NCBI GenBank assembly: GCA_016703665.1
Contig: JADJBS010000015.1
Span: 123,834 to 187,833 of the forward strand
DNA length: 64,000 nucleotides
Direction of reading: 5' to 3'
DNA from: Candidatus Defluviibacillus avedoerensis
GTDB lineage: Bacteria > Pseudomonadota > Gammaproteobacteria > Burkholderiales > Burkholderiaceae_C
This document shows, in pieces, positions 33,678 through 43,252 of the stretch. Position 1 is the stretch's first letter. Each line of letters begins with the position of its first letter. The notes under the pieces were generated by a model. The model had not been told where the DNA came from, did no database searches, and saw nothing but the letters and a program-made list of their open reading frames with translations. A program made the translations under genes and the position numbers.

Positions 33678-35342
33678 ATGACCCTCAAAATCTGCGTTGC
33701 CCAACTCAACTTTGTGGTGGGTGACATGCCAGGAAACGCGCAACGGATCATTGACGCCGCCCGTCAGGCCCATGCTGAAGGTGCGAACCTGGTGCTGACC
33801 CCCGAATTGTCCATCTGCGGTTATGCAGCCGAAGACCTGTTTTTGCGTCCATCCTTCATCACAGCCTGCGATGAAGCCGTCCAGACAGTCGTCACAACGC
33901 TCGCGAGCCTCAAGGGCCTGACCGTGGTGGTAGGCCACCCGAGCGGCACTGACAACCGCACCAAGAGCGTGTGGGTGCAGCGCCGCCACAATGCTGCCAG
34001 CGTGGTTCGAGAAGGACGGGTGCTCGAAACCTATGCAAAGCGTGAGTTGCCCAACTACCAGGTGTTCGACGAGCGGCGTTACTTCATGCCAGGGCAGGGC
34101 ACTTGCGTGTTTGAAGTGGACGGAGTGAATGTGGGCCTGCTGATCTGCGAGGACGCCTGGTTTGATGAACCGGCCCAGCTTGCTAAGCAAGGCGGTGCAG
34201 AAATTCTGGCGGTCATCAATGCGTCGCCATTCCACCAAGGCAAGGGTGATGAGCGCATCGACCGAATGGCCGAGCGCGCCAAGGCGGTGGGATTGCCACT
34301 GGTGTATGCCCATCTGGTGGGCGGCCAAGACGAGGTGGTGTTTGATGGTGCCTCATTCATGCTGAATGCCGACGGAAAATTGGCTGGGCGGGCGCCGGGT
34401 TTTCAAGAAAAACTGTTCTTTGGACAGATTGCACGGTCATCTTCAGCTATTACTTTTGAAGCGACAATTGCCTCTGAGCACGAGCCGGATGCGAATTTGT
34501 GGGACGCCCTGGTGCTCGGCCTGCGCGACTACGTGGGCAAGAATGGCTTTCCGGGCGTGTTGCTGGGCTTGTCTGGCGGCATCGATTCAGCTTTGGTCTT
34601 GGCCATTGCCGTGGATGCATTGGGTGCCGACAAAGTTCGCACGGTGATGATGCCATCACCCTATACGCAGGACATTTCCTGGATTGACGCGCGGGACATG
34701 GCCAAGCGACTGGGCGTTCAATACGACGAAGTCTCCATCGTCCCCGAGTTCGAAGCCTTCAAGGCCTCACTGGCACCGCACTTTGTGGGCCGAGTCGAGG
34801 ATACGACCGAGGAGAACATCCAAGCCCGAATCCGAGGCACCTTGCTGATGGCCATGTCCAACAAATTCGGCAGCATCGTTGTGACCACAGGTAACAAGAG
34901 TGAGATGGCGACCGGCTATTGCACGCTGTATGGCGACATGGCGGGCGGCTTTGCGGTTATCAAGGACGTTGCCAAGACGGCGGTGTTTCGCTTGGCGCGG
35001 TGGCGCAACGCCCATGACCCGTATGGCACCGGTGCCAACCCCATCCCTGAGCGAATCATCACCCGCCCACCCAGTGCAGAACTGCGCCCTGACCAAAAAG
35101 ACCAGGACAGCCTGCCCGAATACGAGGTGCTGGACGCCATCATTGAAGCCTACATGGAGAACGATGCCCGCATGGAAGACATTGTCGCGTCGGGTATCGC
35201 GCAGGCCGATGTGGAGAAGGTGATCCGCCTGATTCGCATCAATGAATACAAACGCCGTCAGGCTCCCGTCGGAATTCGCGTGACCCACCGCAGTTTTGGT
35301 AAGGATTGGCGTTACCCTATCACCTCCAAGTTTCGCGCATAA
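33678..35342 (+). CDS. nadE: Glutamine-dependent NAD+ synthetase
   Basis: NadE amidates nicotinic acid adenine dinucleotide to NAD+ using glutamine. The ATG at 33678 opens MTLKICVAQLNFVVGDMPGN, the nitrilase-type glutaminase domain. Its triad sits in LTPELSICGY (Glu), KRELPNYQVFDERRYF (Lys) and LLICEDAWFD (Cys). The synthetase domain begins with the P-loop LGLSGGIDSALVLAIAVDAL (near residue 300) and has VTTGNKSEMATGYCTLYGDM. 554 residues, normal for the two-domain bacterial form. It precedes glnB by 23 bases in the same direction. Confidence 0.95.
   Translation: MTLKICVAQLNFVVGDMPGNAQRIIDAARQAHAEGANLVLTPELSICGYAAEDLFLRPSFITACDEAVQTVVTTLASLKGLTVVVGHPSGTDNRTKSVWVQRRHNAASVVREGRVLETYAKRELPNYQVFDERRYFMPGQGTCVFEVDGVNVGLLICEDAWFDEPAQLAKQGGAEILAVINASPFHQGKGDERIDRMAERAKAVGLPLVYAHLVGGQDEVVFDGASFMLNADGKLAGRAPGFQEKLFFGQIARSSSAITFEATIASEHEPDANLWDALVLGLRDYVGKNGFPGVLLGLSGGIDSALVLAIAVDALGADKVRTVMMPSPYTQDISWIDARDMAKRLGVQYDEVSIVPEFEAFKASLAPHFVGRVEDTTEENIQARIRGTLLMAMSNKFGSIVVTTGNKSEMATGYCTLYGDMAGGFAVIKDVAKTAVFRLARWRNAHDPYGTGANPIPERIITRPPSAELRPDQKDQDSLPEYEVLDAIIEAYMENDARMEDIVASGIAQADVEKVIRLIRINEYKRRQAPVGIRVTHRSFGKDWRYPITSKFRA
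34446..34462. repeat. Degenerate GCTAT-N7-GAAGC palindrome inside nadE
   Basis: GCTATTACTTTTGAAGC shares the left arm, 7-base spacer and TTTG core of the GCTAY-N7-RTAGC family; the right arm keeps three of five bases. Confidence 0.3.
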
Positions 35343-35365
35343 GTTATTACGGAGTTTTCTTCATC

Positions 35366-35704
35366 ATGAAACAAATCACTGCTGTCCTCAAACCTTTCAA
35401 GCTCGAAGAAGTCCGTGAAGCCCTGGCTGAATGTGGCGTCACTGGCCTGACCGTGACCGAAGTCAAAGGTTTTGGCCGTCAAAAGGGCCATACAGAGTTG
35501 TACCGCGGCGCCGAATACGTCGTTGACTTTCTGCCTAAGGTCAAGGTGGAAGTGGTCGTCAAAGACAGCGATGTCGACCGCTGCGTTGAAGCCATCATCA
35601 AGGCAGCCCGTACGGGCAAGATTGGTGACGGCAAGATATTTGTGACCAATGTGGAGCAAGTGCTGCGTATCCGTACAGGCGAGTCAGACGACGCAGCGGT
35701 CTGA
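35366..35704 (+). CDS. glnB: Nitrogen regulatory protein PII
   Basis: PII is the trimeric cytoplasmic sensor of 2-oxoglutarate, ATP/ADP and, through uridylylation, glutamine. The 112-residue frame starts at the ATG at 35366 with GGAG upstream; longer in-frame starts overlap nadE. The T-loop with Tyr51 is present in GHTELYRGAEYVVDFLPKVK, and the B-loop is visible as AARTGKIGDGKIFV. GlnB versus GlnK cannot be settled with certainty, but the absence of an adjacent amtB and the nadE linkage, common in Burkholderiales, favour GlnB. Confidence 0.93.
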   Translation: MKQITAVLKPFKLEEVREALAECGVTGLTVTEVKGFGRQKGHTELYRGAEYVVDFLPKVKVEVVVKDSDVDRCVEAIIKAARTGKIGDGKIFVTNVEQVLRIRTGESDDAAV

Positions 35705-35706
35705 TT

Positions 35707-36219
35707 TCAGCGGCTGTCGCTGCCAGCGGGTGCTAGCACTGCATTCAGTGCCTTGATTTGAGCTTTCAAATCAGCCCCCACCAACATGGCTAGGTTTTGG
35801 TCATCCGCTGACGCAGCAATGTTGGCTGCTTTCAACCGAAGCTTGACTTCCGCTGTGTCAACGCCTGCCACCGTAGCTAACACCGACAGTGGCGCCGCTG
35901 CCAATGATTTGATGGGGCGTGCAAAAGGCGGGGCTGATTTTCCCGACCCAACCGACACAAAGCTCAGGGCCAGGAGCAACGCACACAGCCCCATGACCGC
36001 AAGTCCTTTAGGTTGGCTGAAGTAGCGCTTGAAAGCAAAAAGATTCAAAACAGCGTGAAGTCCCACCCCAATCAGCAGTGCCCAGCTCAGCCATTCATGC
36101 GCTGCTTTGTTCAGGCCGGTGTCGAGGTGAAAAAACATCAGCACGCCTGTGACGCCGGAAAGCGCGAACGAGCCGATAACGAGGGGAGTGATCCAGGAGC
36201 GATGGGGGTTAAGGTTCAT
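35707..36219 (-). CDS. Small membrane protein, DUF4405/cytochrome-b-like
   Basis: A 170-residue protein with three clear membrane helices (ITPLVIGSFALSGVTGVLMF, WLSWALLIGVGLHAVLNLFA, LAVMGLCALLLALSFVSV). His31, His41 and His55, the first two bracketing the first periplasmic turn, could bind haem, as in DUF4405/cytochrome b561-like proteins. The C-terminal 70 residues are soluble and Ala-rich (ATVAGVDTAEVKLRLKAANI), with some resemblance to a periplasmic helical domain. It converges with glnB: the two stops are 2 bases apart. Function unknown; a role in membrane electron transfer is only a guess. Confidence 0.65.
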   Translation of the reverse strand: MNLNPHRSWITPLVIGSFALSGVTGVLMFFHLDTGLNKAAHEWLSWALLIGVGLHAVLNLFAFKRYFSQPKGLAVMGLCALLLALSFVSVGSGKSAPPFARPIKSLAAAPLSVLATVAGVDTAEVKLRLKAANIAASADDQNLAMLVGADLKAQIKALNAVLAPAGSDSR

Positions 36220-36344
36220 AGCGGTGAGTTTGCCCACCGCTTTTGAAGAAGTCTGAACCCTGCGTAAGGCCAGGGTAAAGTATTGCCAATAAAGGGTAAA
36301 CCCTTATTTTTTGGATGTGGATGAAAGACTGCGTGTCATCAGCG

Positions 36345-36806
36345 TCAAAGTCGCCTGGTCATGAACACACTGAAGGGGTCAGGGCGGTAGTCACCAAATG
36401 GGCCACAGAATTCAAAGCCATTGCGCAAGTACAGGGCGAGCGCGGGCTTGAAATCCGCGGTTGAGCCTGTTTCCAGGCTCAAGCTTTCGTAACGTCTGTA
36501 CTGGGCCGTGCGAATGATCTGACTCAGGGCGGCCTGGCCGACGCCTTGGCGCAGAAATTTTTTAGCGGTCCGCATGGATTTGACCTCACCCTGTTTCTCG
36601 TCAAGCGATTTCAATGCACCGCATCCACAAAGCTCGCCGTTTCCCCAAACAGACCAAAAAGTGATGTCAGGCTTTCGCAATGCATCCAGCGGCAAGGCGT
36701 GCACGCTTTCAGGCGGCGAGCTGCTCATCATCCCCGCCATGTGCTCTCGCAGCAGCGCCTGAATTGCAGCCCCAGTCAAATCATCCTGGCGTACTTCAAA
36801 GTCCAT
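36345..36806 (-). CDS. GNAT-family N-acetyltransferase
   Basis: A 153-residue GNAT enzyme. The acetyl-CoA region reads VKSMRTAKKFLRQGVGQAAL (the R/Q-x-x-G-x-G/A loop), followed by YESLSLETGS and the C-terminal YLRNGFEFCGPFGDYRPD. The GDYxPDPFSVFM ending is typical of the YsnE-like subgroup. It starts 23 bases after the serB stop in the same direction, so it may be cotranscribed with serB. Substrate unknown. Confidence 0.85.
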   Translation of the reverse strand: MDFEVRQDDLTGAAIQALLREHMAGMMSSSPPESVHALPLDALRKPDITFWSVWGNGELCGCGALKSLDEKQGEVKSMRTAKKFLRQGVGQAALSQIIRTAQYRRYESLSLETGSTADFKPALALYLRNGFEFCGPFGDYRPDPFSVFMTRRL

Positions 36807-36829
36807 GACAGTCCCTCTTTCGCATCAGC

Positions 36830-37555
36830 TCAGGTCAACACTTCCAGCAGACGGTCCAGTCCACCGTCATTGATGGCGACCATTGCCTGTTCGCGTACTT
36901 TGGGTTTGGCGTGGTAGGCCACTGACAAGCCTGCCACGCCCATCATCGGCAGGTCATTCGCACCGTCGCCCATGGCAATTGCTTGCGACGGCTCAATACC
37001 CAGAAGGGCACAGACTTCCAAAAGCGTGCGGCGCTTTTCATTGCCATCGCAAATATCGCCCCAGCATTGGTCAACCATTCGCCCGGTCAAGTTGCCGCAG
37101 TTTGGGCCGCTTTCTAGCTCCAGCACATTGGAGCGGGCAAAGTCGATGCCCAGACGGTCGCGAATTCGGTCGGTGAAGAAGGTAAACCCGCCGCTGACCA
37201 GCAACACCTTCATGCCCGCAAGCTTGCAGGCCTTGACCAACTGTTCAGCGCCAGGGTTCAGTTGCAGGCGCTCCTGGTACACCTGCTCCATGTGTGCAAC
37301 CGTCACGCCTTTGAGCAGCGCCACACGGCGGCGCAGGCTGTCTTTGTAATCGGTGATCTCACCTCGCATGGCGGCTTCTGTAATGGCAGCCACCTCGGCT
37401 TTGCGGCCAGCCGCGTCGGCGATCTCGTCCACGCACTCGATGTTGATCAGCGTGGAATCCATGTCGAACGCGATCAACTTGAAATCGCTCATACGCATGG
37501 GAGGGGTAAAGCCACGCGTCACCAGACCGGGCGATGTTTCAACAGCAGAGTTCAT
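36830..37555 (-). CDS. serB: Phosphoserine phosphatase
   Basis: SerB performs the last step of serine biosynthesis, dephosphorylating O-phosphoserine. It is a 241-residue HAD-family enzyme with motif I FDMDSTLI (nucleophile Asp31, acid Asp33), motif II VLLVSGGFTFF, and motif III/IV GDGANDLPMMG near residue 205. ECVDEIADAAGRKAEVAAIT forms the cap region typical of SerB. The ATG overlaps the stop of the upstream membrane gene by 4 bases (ATGA), so their translation is coupled. A GNAT gene follows at 23 bases. Confidence 0.95.
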   Translation of the reverse strand: MNSAVETSPGLVTRGFTPPMRMSDFKLIAFDMDSTLINIECVDEIADAAGRKAEVAAITEAAMRGEITDYKDSLRRRVALLKGVTVAHMEQVYQERLQLNPGAEQLVKACKLAGMKVLLVSGGFTFFTDRIRDRLGIDFARSNVLELESGPNCGNLTGRMVDQCWGDICDGNEKRRTLLEVCALLGIEPSQAIAMGDGANDLPMMGVAGLSVAYHAKPKVREQAMVAINDGGLDRLLEVLT

Positions 37556-38180
37556 TTGGGTTTGAGGTAAAGGCGGTCAGACCAAGTTGCCAGCCACTCG
37601 GGGCGAAAGGCCACAAAAATGGCGCAAAGCATACCCGACACAAAGCCGTCGCTCCAGGCGGTGAGCCAGCGCGCCACCAACGAAAGTCCATCCGGCACGT
37701 CCGGCAAAGGGTGCCCCGCCCACTGCGACAATAAACTGGACAAAAACAGGCAGACAACAGTGCCCAGAAAACCCCGGCCCAAGATGTAGACAAACGGGTG
37801 CGTGCCTACCCACCGCCGCAAGGCGGCGCCCAGACCGACCGCGAGGGAGGCAGGCACCACGCCTTGCCAGACAGCCATGGTTAACGCTGCATCAAAGACA
37901 TGGGCGAAATCAACATCGCGATGCAGCCAACCAGCAGCAGCAAAGGCACGGCCAGCGGCCATCCCAACATCAACAGCACGATCGACGCACCAGACCACTG
38001 AAGCTGCAAAGGAATCGCATGCAAGCTTGGCATCGCCCACAGCCAGGGCAGGACGACCAGAGTGGCCAGTAGCGGCGTCAGCAAAGCGTGCCCCGACTCT
38101 CCTGTCAGCATGCGCCAGGGGCGCGTGCTGAGGGCCAAGAGCACACAGATGGCTGCGATGGCGAGTTCTAGGGATTGCAT
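37552..38180 (-). CDS. COG3235-like predicted membrane protein, frameshifted here
   Basis: Two leftward frames form one predicted polytopic membrane protein of the COG3235 type (energy-coupling-factor permease-like). The first runs MQSLELAIAAICVLLALSTR, LLATLVVLPWLWAMPSL, SGASIVLLMLGWPLAVPLLL and stops after SPMSLMQR. The second resumes at once with LTMAVWQGVVPASLAVGLGA, THPFVYILGRGFLGTVVCLF and GFVSGMLCAIFVAFRPEWLA. Reading GTTTAA in place of GTTAA at 37881-37885 would join them into about 210 residues. The stop overlaps the serB ATG, so the two genes are coupled. Function is unknown. The break may be a sequence error. Confidence 0.62.
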
Positions 38181-38260
38181 TTGCTTGCTGAATTTATAAA
38201 AAATGATAGCAAACAATTCATTTCTGGTATGCCAAAATCATGCCTGGTTTCCAAATGGCG

Positions 38261-38665
38261 TCAGTCATACCAGTCTTCTAATTTCAGGCCCGGTACCCGT
38301 TCGAATTCGCGGGTATTGCGAGTCACCAGGATCAAGTCGTGGGCCAATGCAATGCCTGCGAAAAGCAGGTCATAGGCCCCAATGGGCAATCCTTGCTGCT
38401 CCAGCTTGGCGCGCACTTTTGCTGCCTGTGACGCTGCCTCGTTGGTCAGCGCTGCTTGGTTAAAGCGTGCCTGCAAGTCGTTCAAAAACAATTGCATGCC
38501 TTGTGGGGGCCGGGATTTTGCAATGCCAACTTCTAACTCGTAGACGTTCAGTGGGCAGATGCAGATGTTTTGCGGCTCATGCACATCAATTCGGCGGCGG
38601 CATCCCCCCAGGTTCTTGTAGGCATAAATCAGGATATTGGTGTCAAGCAGGTAGCGCATCAACAT
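38261..38665 (-). CDS. vapC: VapC-like PIN-domain toxin
   Basis: A 134-residue PIN-domain ribonuclease of the VapC kind. Metal-binding acidic residues are visible in YLLDTNILIYAY (Asp near 8), NVYELEVGIA (Glu) and GAYDLLFAGIALAHDLILVT (Asp); TRNTREFERVPGLKLEDWYD is the typical PIN C-terminus. Its ATG follows the antitoxin stop with no gap (TGA-ATG), the normal order of antitoxin before toxin. Target RNA is unknown; many VapC toxins cut initiator tRNA or rRNA. Confidence 0.88.
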   Translation of the reverse strand: MLMRYLLDTNILIYAYKNLGGCRRRIDVHEPQNICICPLNVYELEVGIAKSRPPQGMQLFLNDLQARFNQAALTNEAASQAAKVRAKLEQQGLPIGAYDLLFAGIALAHDLILVTRNTREFERVPGLKLEDWYD

Positions 38666-38932
38666 TCAATCCAAGGATTCCCGCTGCAAGTCTTCGCCCA
38701 TCCCGCTGTGCCGGGTTTTGGGATCGAGCAAAAAGTCCCAGCCGTCATCCGCCACGTTGGTACGCAGGCGGTCAATTTCCGCCCAAAACTGCTGGCGGTC
38801 GGCGGTCAAATGAGCGCGTTCTGCTTCGGCAAACTGGGCAAACCACTTGCTGACAGACATTTGCGACCGAGCCGCAGCCAGTTTGGCTGCTTCCAATGCG
38901 GGGGGATCAAGGTAGATCGTGACTTGGGACAT
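38666..38932 (-). CDS. vapB: VapB-like ribbon-helix-helix antitoxin
   Basis: An 88-residue partner of the PIN toxin. The ATG at 38932 is preceded by GGAGG at 38939-38943, which decides against a longer in-frame start at 38977. The N-terminus (SQVTIYLDPPALEAAKLAAA) has the beta strand and two helices of a ribbon-helix-helix DNA-binding domain; the C-terminal half (FWAEIDRLRTNVADDGWDFL) should wrap the toxin. It likely represses its own promoter by binding the inverted repeat just upstream. Confidence 0.8.
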   Translation of the reverse strand: MSQVTIYLDPPALEAAKLAAARSQMSVSKWFAQFAEAERAHLTADRQQFWAEIDRLRTNVADDGWDFLLDPKTRHSGMGEDLQRESLD

Positions 38933-38943
38933 GACAAACCTCC

Positions 38944-38982
38944 GTTTGACAAGTTGCCGGATATAAGTGTCAAACAATTATA
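38944..38982 (-). promoter_or_regulatory. Promoter and inverted-repeat operator of the toxin-antitoxin pair
   Basis: GTTTGACA (38944-38951) and TGTCAAAC (38968-38975) form a perfect 8-base inverted repeat with a 16-base spacer. A TATAAT (38977-38982, minus strand) lies right beside it, and the antitoxin ribosome site follows. Promoter plus overlapping dyad fits the autoregulation typical of such modules. Confidence 0.6.
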
Positions 38983-38998
38983 TGGTTGCCTTGCATTC

Positions 38999-41900
38999 TT
39001 AGCCAGCCGTCACCGGCTGCCCCAAACTCCGCAAAACATCCCGCACCATCTGCGCCCGGTCTTTGGGCTCAGGCAACTCACGCTCAATGCGCAGTTTCTC
39101 GTTCCCCGCCAGTTTGATGTGCTTGTTTTTCTGGATCAATTGGATGATCTTGATCATCTCAATCGGTGGGTTGGGGCGGAATGTGATTTGCGTGACGCCT
39201 GGGGCTGCATCAACCTTGCTTACGCCATAGGGCAAAGCCAGCACGCGCAGGCGGTGCACGTCGATTAAGGTCTGGGCCTGGGTCGGGAGCTTGCCGAAAC
39301 GGTCGACAATTTCTTCGAGCAGCTTGTCGATCTGGTCGTTGGTTTTGGCCGTGGCCAGCTTCTTGTAGAAGGACAGGCGCAGGTGAACATCGCCACAGTA
39401 GTCGTTGGGTAACAGTGCCGGGGCATGCAGGTTGATGTCTGTCGTCACGCTCAAAGGGCTGAGCAGGTCGGGCTCTTTGCCTGCCTTCAGGCAGCGCACG
39501 GCCTCACTCAGCATCTCGTTGTAGAGCTGAAAGCCCACTTCCAGCATGTTGCCGGACTGGTTCTCGCCCAGCACTTCGCCTGTACCCCGGATTTCCAGGT
39601 CGTGCATGGCCAGGTAAAAGCCACTGCCCAGTTCTTCCATGGCCTGAATGGCTTCCAGGCGCTGGCTGGCTTGTTTGGTGAGGCCCTCAATGTCCGGCAC
39701 CATCAGATAGGCGTAGGCTTGGTGGTGGCTGCGGCCCACGCGGCCACGCAACTGGTGCAACTGGGCCAGGCCGAATTTGTCTGCGCGGCTCATCACGATG
39801 GTGTTGGCGCTGGGCACGTCGATGCCGGTCTCGATGATGGTGGAGCACAGCAGCACGTTGAAGCGCTGGGCTACAAAGTCGCGCATTACACGCTCCAGCT
39901 CGCGCTCGGGCATCTGGCCGTGGGCGATGGTGATGTGGGCTTCGGGCAGCAACTCGGCCAGCTTCTGGCGGCGGTTCTCGATGGTTTCCACCTCGTTGTG
40001 CAGAAAGTAAACCTGCCCGCCGCGCTTGAGTTCGCGCAGCACGGCTTCCCGGATCACGCCGTTGGATTCACTGCGCACAAAGGTCTTGATGGCCAAGCGA
40101 CGCTGAGGCGCGGTGGCAATAACGGAAAGATCCCGTAGGCCTTCCAGCGCCATGCCCAGGGTGCGGGGGATGGGCGTGGCGGTGAGGGTGAGCACATCGA
40201 CTTCGGCGCGCATGGCCTTCATGGCTTCTTTGTGGCGGACGCCAAAGCGGTGCTCTTCGTCAATGATCAGCAAGCCCAGGTTCTTGAATCTGACGCTCTC
40301 GCTCAAGAGCTTGTGGGTGCCCACCACAATATCCACGCCACCATCAGCTATTCCTTTGATAGCAATGTTGATCTCTTTGGTGGATCGGAACCGGCTCATC
40401 TCCGCAATCTTGACGGGCCATTTGCTGAAGCGGTCGGTCAAGGTCTGGAAATGCTGTTCGGCCAGCAGCGTGGTGGGGGCGAGGAATGCGACCTGTTTTC
40501 CGCCAGTAACGGCAATGAAGGCAGCGCGCAGCGCGACCTCGGTCTTGCCAAAACCCACATCGCCACAGACCAGGCGGTCCATGGGACGCGGCGAGATCAT
40601 GTCCTGTATCACAGCATGAATGGCGGCGTTCTGGTCAGCGGTCTCTTCAAAACCAAAGTCCTTGGCAAAGGTTTCATAGTCGTGCGGGCTGTAGCGGAAG
40701 GCGTGGCCCTCGCGCGCGGCGCGGCGGGCGTAGATGTTGAGCAGTTCGGCCGCGCTGTCGCGCACCTGCTCGGCGGCTTTGCGCTTGGCTTTTTCCCATT
40801 GACCCGATCCCAGGCGGTGCAAGGGGGCTTCATCGGCGCTGACGCCGGTGTAGCGGCTGATCAGGTGCAGCTGGCTGACCGGTACGTAGAGCTGGGCCTT
40901 GTCGGCGTATTCCAGGTGCAAGAACTCCTGCAGCACGGGGCTGCCGTCTTCGTTCACGCCCTGGTTCAAGTCCATGTTGATCAGGCCGAGATACCGGCCA
41001 ATACCGTGCGCGTTGTGCACGATGGGGTCGCCAACTTTGAGCTCGCTCAGGTCTTTAATCAGGGCTTCAACATCGCTGACCTGCTCTTGCTTTTTGCGGC
41101 GGCGCGTGCCAGCGGCGGTGGCGAAGAGCTCGGTTTCAGTCACCAAGTCCAGCGCAGCTTCAGCCCAGGCGAACCCGGTCGTCAATGCGGCGGTGGCAAT
41201 GCCATCGGTACGTCACTGGCCTGAAACTCGGCCAGTGAGTCAAATGCGGGCGGGTTGACGCCGCTGGCACGCAGAAAATCCAGCAGACTTTCCCGGCGGC
41301 CATTGCTTTCAGCCAGCACCAGCATGCGGTGGGGACTGCGTGCGGCGTGGGCTTTGAGGGCTGCAAGGGGGTCGTCTGCACCACGCACCACGGCCAGGGG
41401 GGGGAGGGCGGTGAATTCAACGTAGGGGTCGGCCTGTGCGCTGGCGGCTCGCAGCGACAGTTGCGCATGTGCGTTAGCCTGGGCGTAGAACTGCTCCGTA
41501 CTCAAGAACAGAGATTCGGGCGGGAGCACCGGGCGTTCCGGATCGCCTTGCAGCAAACGGTAGCGGTCTTTGGTGTCTTGCCAAAACCGCTGGAAGGCAG
41601 GTTCCAAGTCGCCATGCAGCACCACGGTGGAGGCGGCGCCCAGGTAGTCAAATACGGTGGCGGTATCGTCAAAGAACAGCGGCAGGTAGTACTCGATACC
41701 GGCGGTGGCCACGCCTGCGCCCATGTCTTTGTAGATGCGGCTCTTTGTCGGGTCACCCTCCAGCAGTTCGCGCCAGCGACTGCGGAACTTGGCACGAGCG
41801 GGTTCGTCCATGGGGAACTCACGCCCGGGCAGCAGGCGCACTTCGGGCACGGGGTATAGGCTGCGCTGGCTGTCGGGGTCAAAAGTGCGGATGCTGTCAA

Positions 41901-42462
41901 TCTCATCGTCAAACAGGTCCACCCGGAATGGCTGAGTCGATCCCATGGGAAACAGGTCAATCAAGCCGCCGCGCACCGCGTATTCACCGGGGCTGACCAC
42001 CTGTGTCACATGGCTGTAGCCAGCCAGCGTCAGCTGGGCCTTGAACTTGGCTTCATCCAGCTTTTGCTTGGTTTTGAAGTGAAAGGTGTAGCCCGCCAGG
42101 AACGCGGGGGGAGCCAAGCGGTACAAGGCGGTGGTGGCGGGGAGCACAACCACGTCGGCAGCACCCTGCGAAATGGCCCACAGCGTGGCCAGGCGTTCGC
42201 TGATCAAGTCCTGGTGCGGCGAAAAACTGTCGTAAGGCAGGGTCTCCCAGTCGGGAAACAGGGTGCAGCGCAAGTCGGGCGCGAAGAAGGTTAACTCGTC
42301 AATCAAACGCTGCGCATCGCCTGCGTCTGCGGTCACGATGGTGGTGATCTGGTGTGCCGCCTTGTCGCGCTGGGCGAGTTGTGCCAGCAGGAGGGCGTCT
42401 GCCGACCCAGGTGGATGGGGCAGGGTGAAGCGCTTACCGGGGATGAGTTTGGGCAGGTCCAT
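38999..42462 (-). CDS. mfd: Transcription-repair coupling factor Mfd, frameshifted in this sequence
   Basis: Mfd removes stalled RNA polymerase at DNA lesions and recruits UvrA. The first part (42462 to about 41200) holds the UvrB-homology domains (LIDELTFFAPDLRCTLFPDW, YAVRGGLIDLFPMGS) and ends in nonsense after FQASDVPMA. The next frame resumes with TAALTTGFAWAEAALDL and carries the RNA-polymerase-interacting domain (GDPIVHNAHGIGRYLG), helicase motifs (VCGDVGFGKTEVALRAAF, DEEHRFG, SATP-like LTATPIPRTLG) and the TRG/D7 end. Reading GCAATT for GCATT near 41199 gives one frame of about 1150 residues, the family length. It is probably an error: both halves are well conserved. It is divergent from ispD, 57 bases apart. 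Confidence 0.92.
40347..40363. repeat. Short palindrome GCTAT-N7-ATAGC inside mfd
   Basis: GCTATTCCTTTGATAGC is a perfect 5-base inverted repeat with a 7-base spacer, in frame within mfd. It has the CTTTG core also seen in the imuB copy. Confidence 0.45.
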
Positions 42463-42519
42463 GGAATCTCAAAAACAAATACCCCCTGTCCAGATGAGGG
42501 GGTGTGCCTAGATTTTAGA

Positions 42520-43252
42520 ATGGCTGCACCTATGTCTGAATCGTCCACCTACACAACGCGCATCTTTATTCTGGTCCCTTGCGGCGGCAATGGCTCACGC
42601 GCAGGCGCGGGAGGCCCTAAGCAATACCGCTCTATCGCAGGCAAGGCTTTGGTGTCCCATACGTTGGACGCGCTGGTTCAGGTACCGGGTCTGGCGGGTG
42701 TGCTGGTGGTGGTATCGCCAGATGATGTGTTTTTCCGGTGCAATCAAACACTACTGTTTCTGTATCGAGAAATGCAGGGCCAACGCGCCGTGATACGGTA
42801 TTTAATGGCATAAAAGTACTTCTGGATTGTGGCGCCACGCCGCAGGACTGGTGTTGGTGCACGACGCTGCTCGCTGTCTGGTGACGACCGACATGGTGGG
42901 GCGATTGATTGACGCCTGCAAAACCGATTCCGTGGGTGGACTGTTGGCATTGAAACTGCCGGACACCCTGAAAGCAGAAGTTGATGGCCGGGTGCAGGCC
43001 ACTCTGGACCGAAGCGACAAATGGCTGGCCCAAACGCCGCAGATGTTTCATATTGGCATGCTGCTTGACGCACTCCTGCAGGCCGAGGCTTCTGGCGTGA
43101 ACGTGACCGATGAAGCCAGCGCCATTGAAGCGGCTGGCTTTGCGCCCTTGTTGGTGACGGGCAGCGCTCAAAATTTCAAAGTGACCTACCCTGAAGATTT
43201 CGCCCTTGCCGAAGCGGTTTTGCTGGCGCGCCAGCCAAAGGAGACCCCATGA
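42520..43252 (+). CDS. ispD: IspD, 2-C-methyl-D-erythritol 4-phosphate cytidylyltransferase, frameshifted
   Basis: IspD makes CDP-methylerythritol in the MEP isoprenoid pathway. The start (42520 or 42532) leads to LVPCGGNGSRAGAGGPKQY, the CTP-binding loop, then VVVSPDDVF. From there the frame is broken three times: an extra T in the T5 at 42730-42734, an extra C at 42788-42789 (after which DTVFNGIKVLLDCGATPQDW is legible), and a missing G at 42850-42851 (then VLVHDAARCLVTTDMVGRLI). The last part runs in frame to 43252 with LAQTPQMFHI and NFKVTYPEDFALAEA. The stop overlaps the ispF ATG (ATGA). Since the pathway is normally essential, sequence error is more likely than loss, but three breaks in 120 bases deserve a check. 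Confidence 0.85.

Noticed and set aside
36287..36312. AAGGG-TAAA-CCCTT hairpin with a T-tract on the plus strand
   Set aside because: Stem of only 5 bases, and no plus-strand gene precedes it; the genes on both sides read leftwards.
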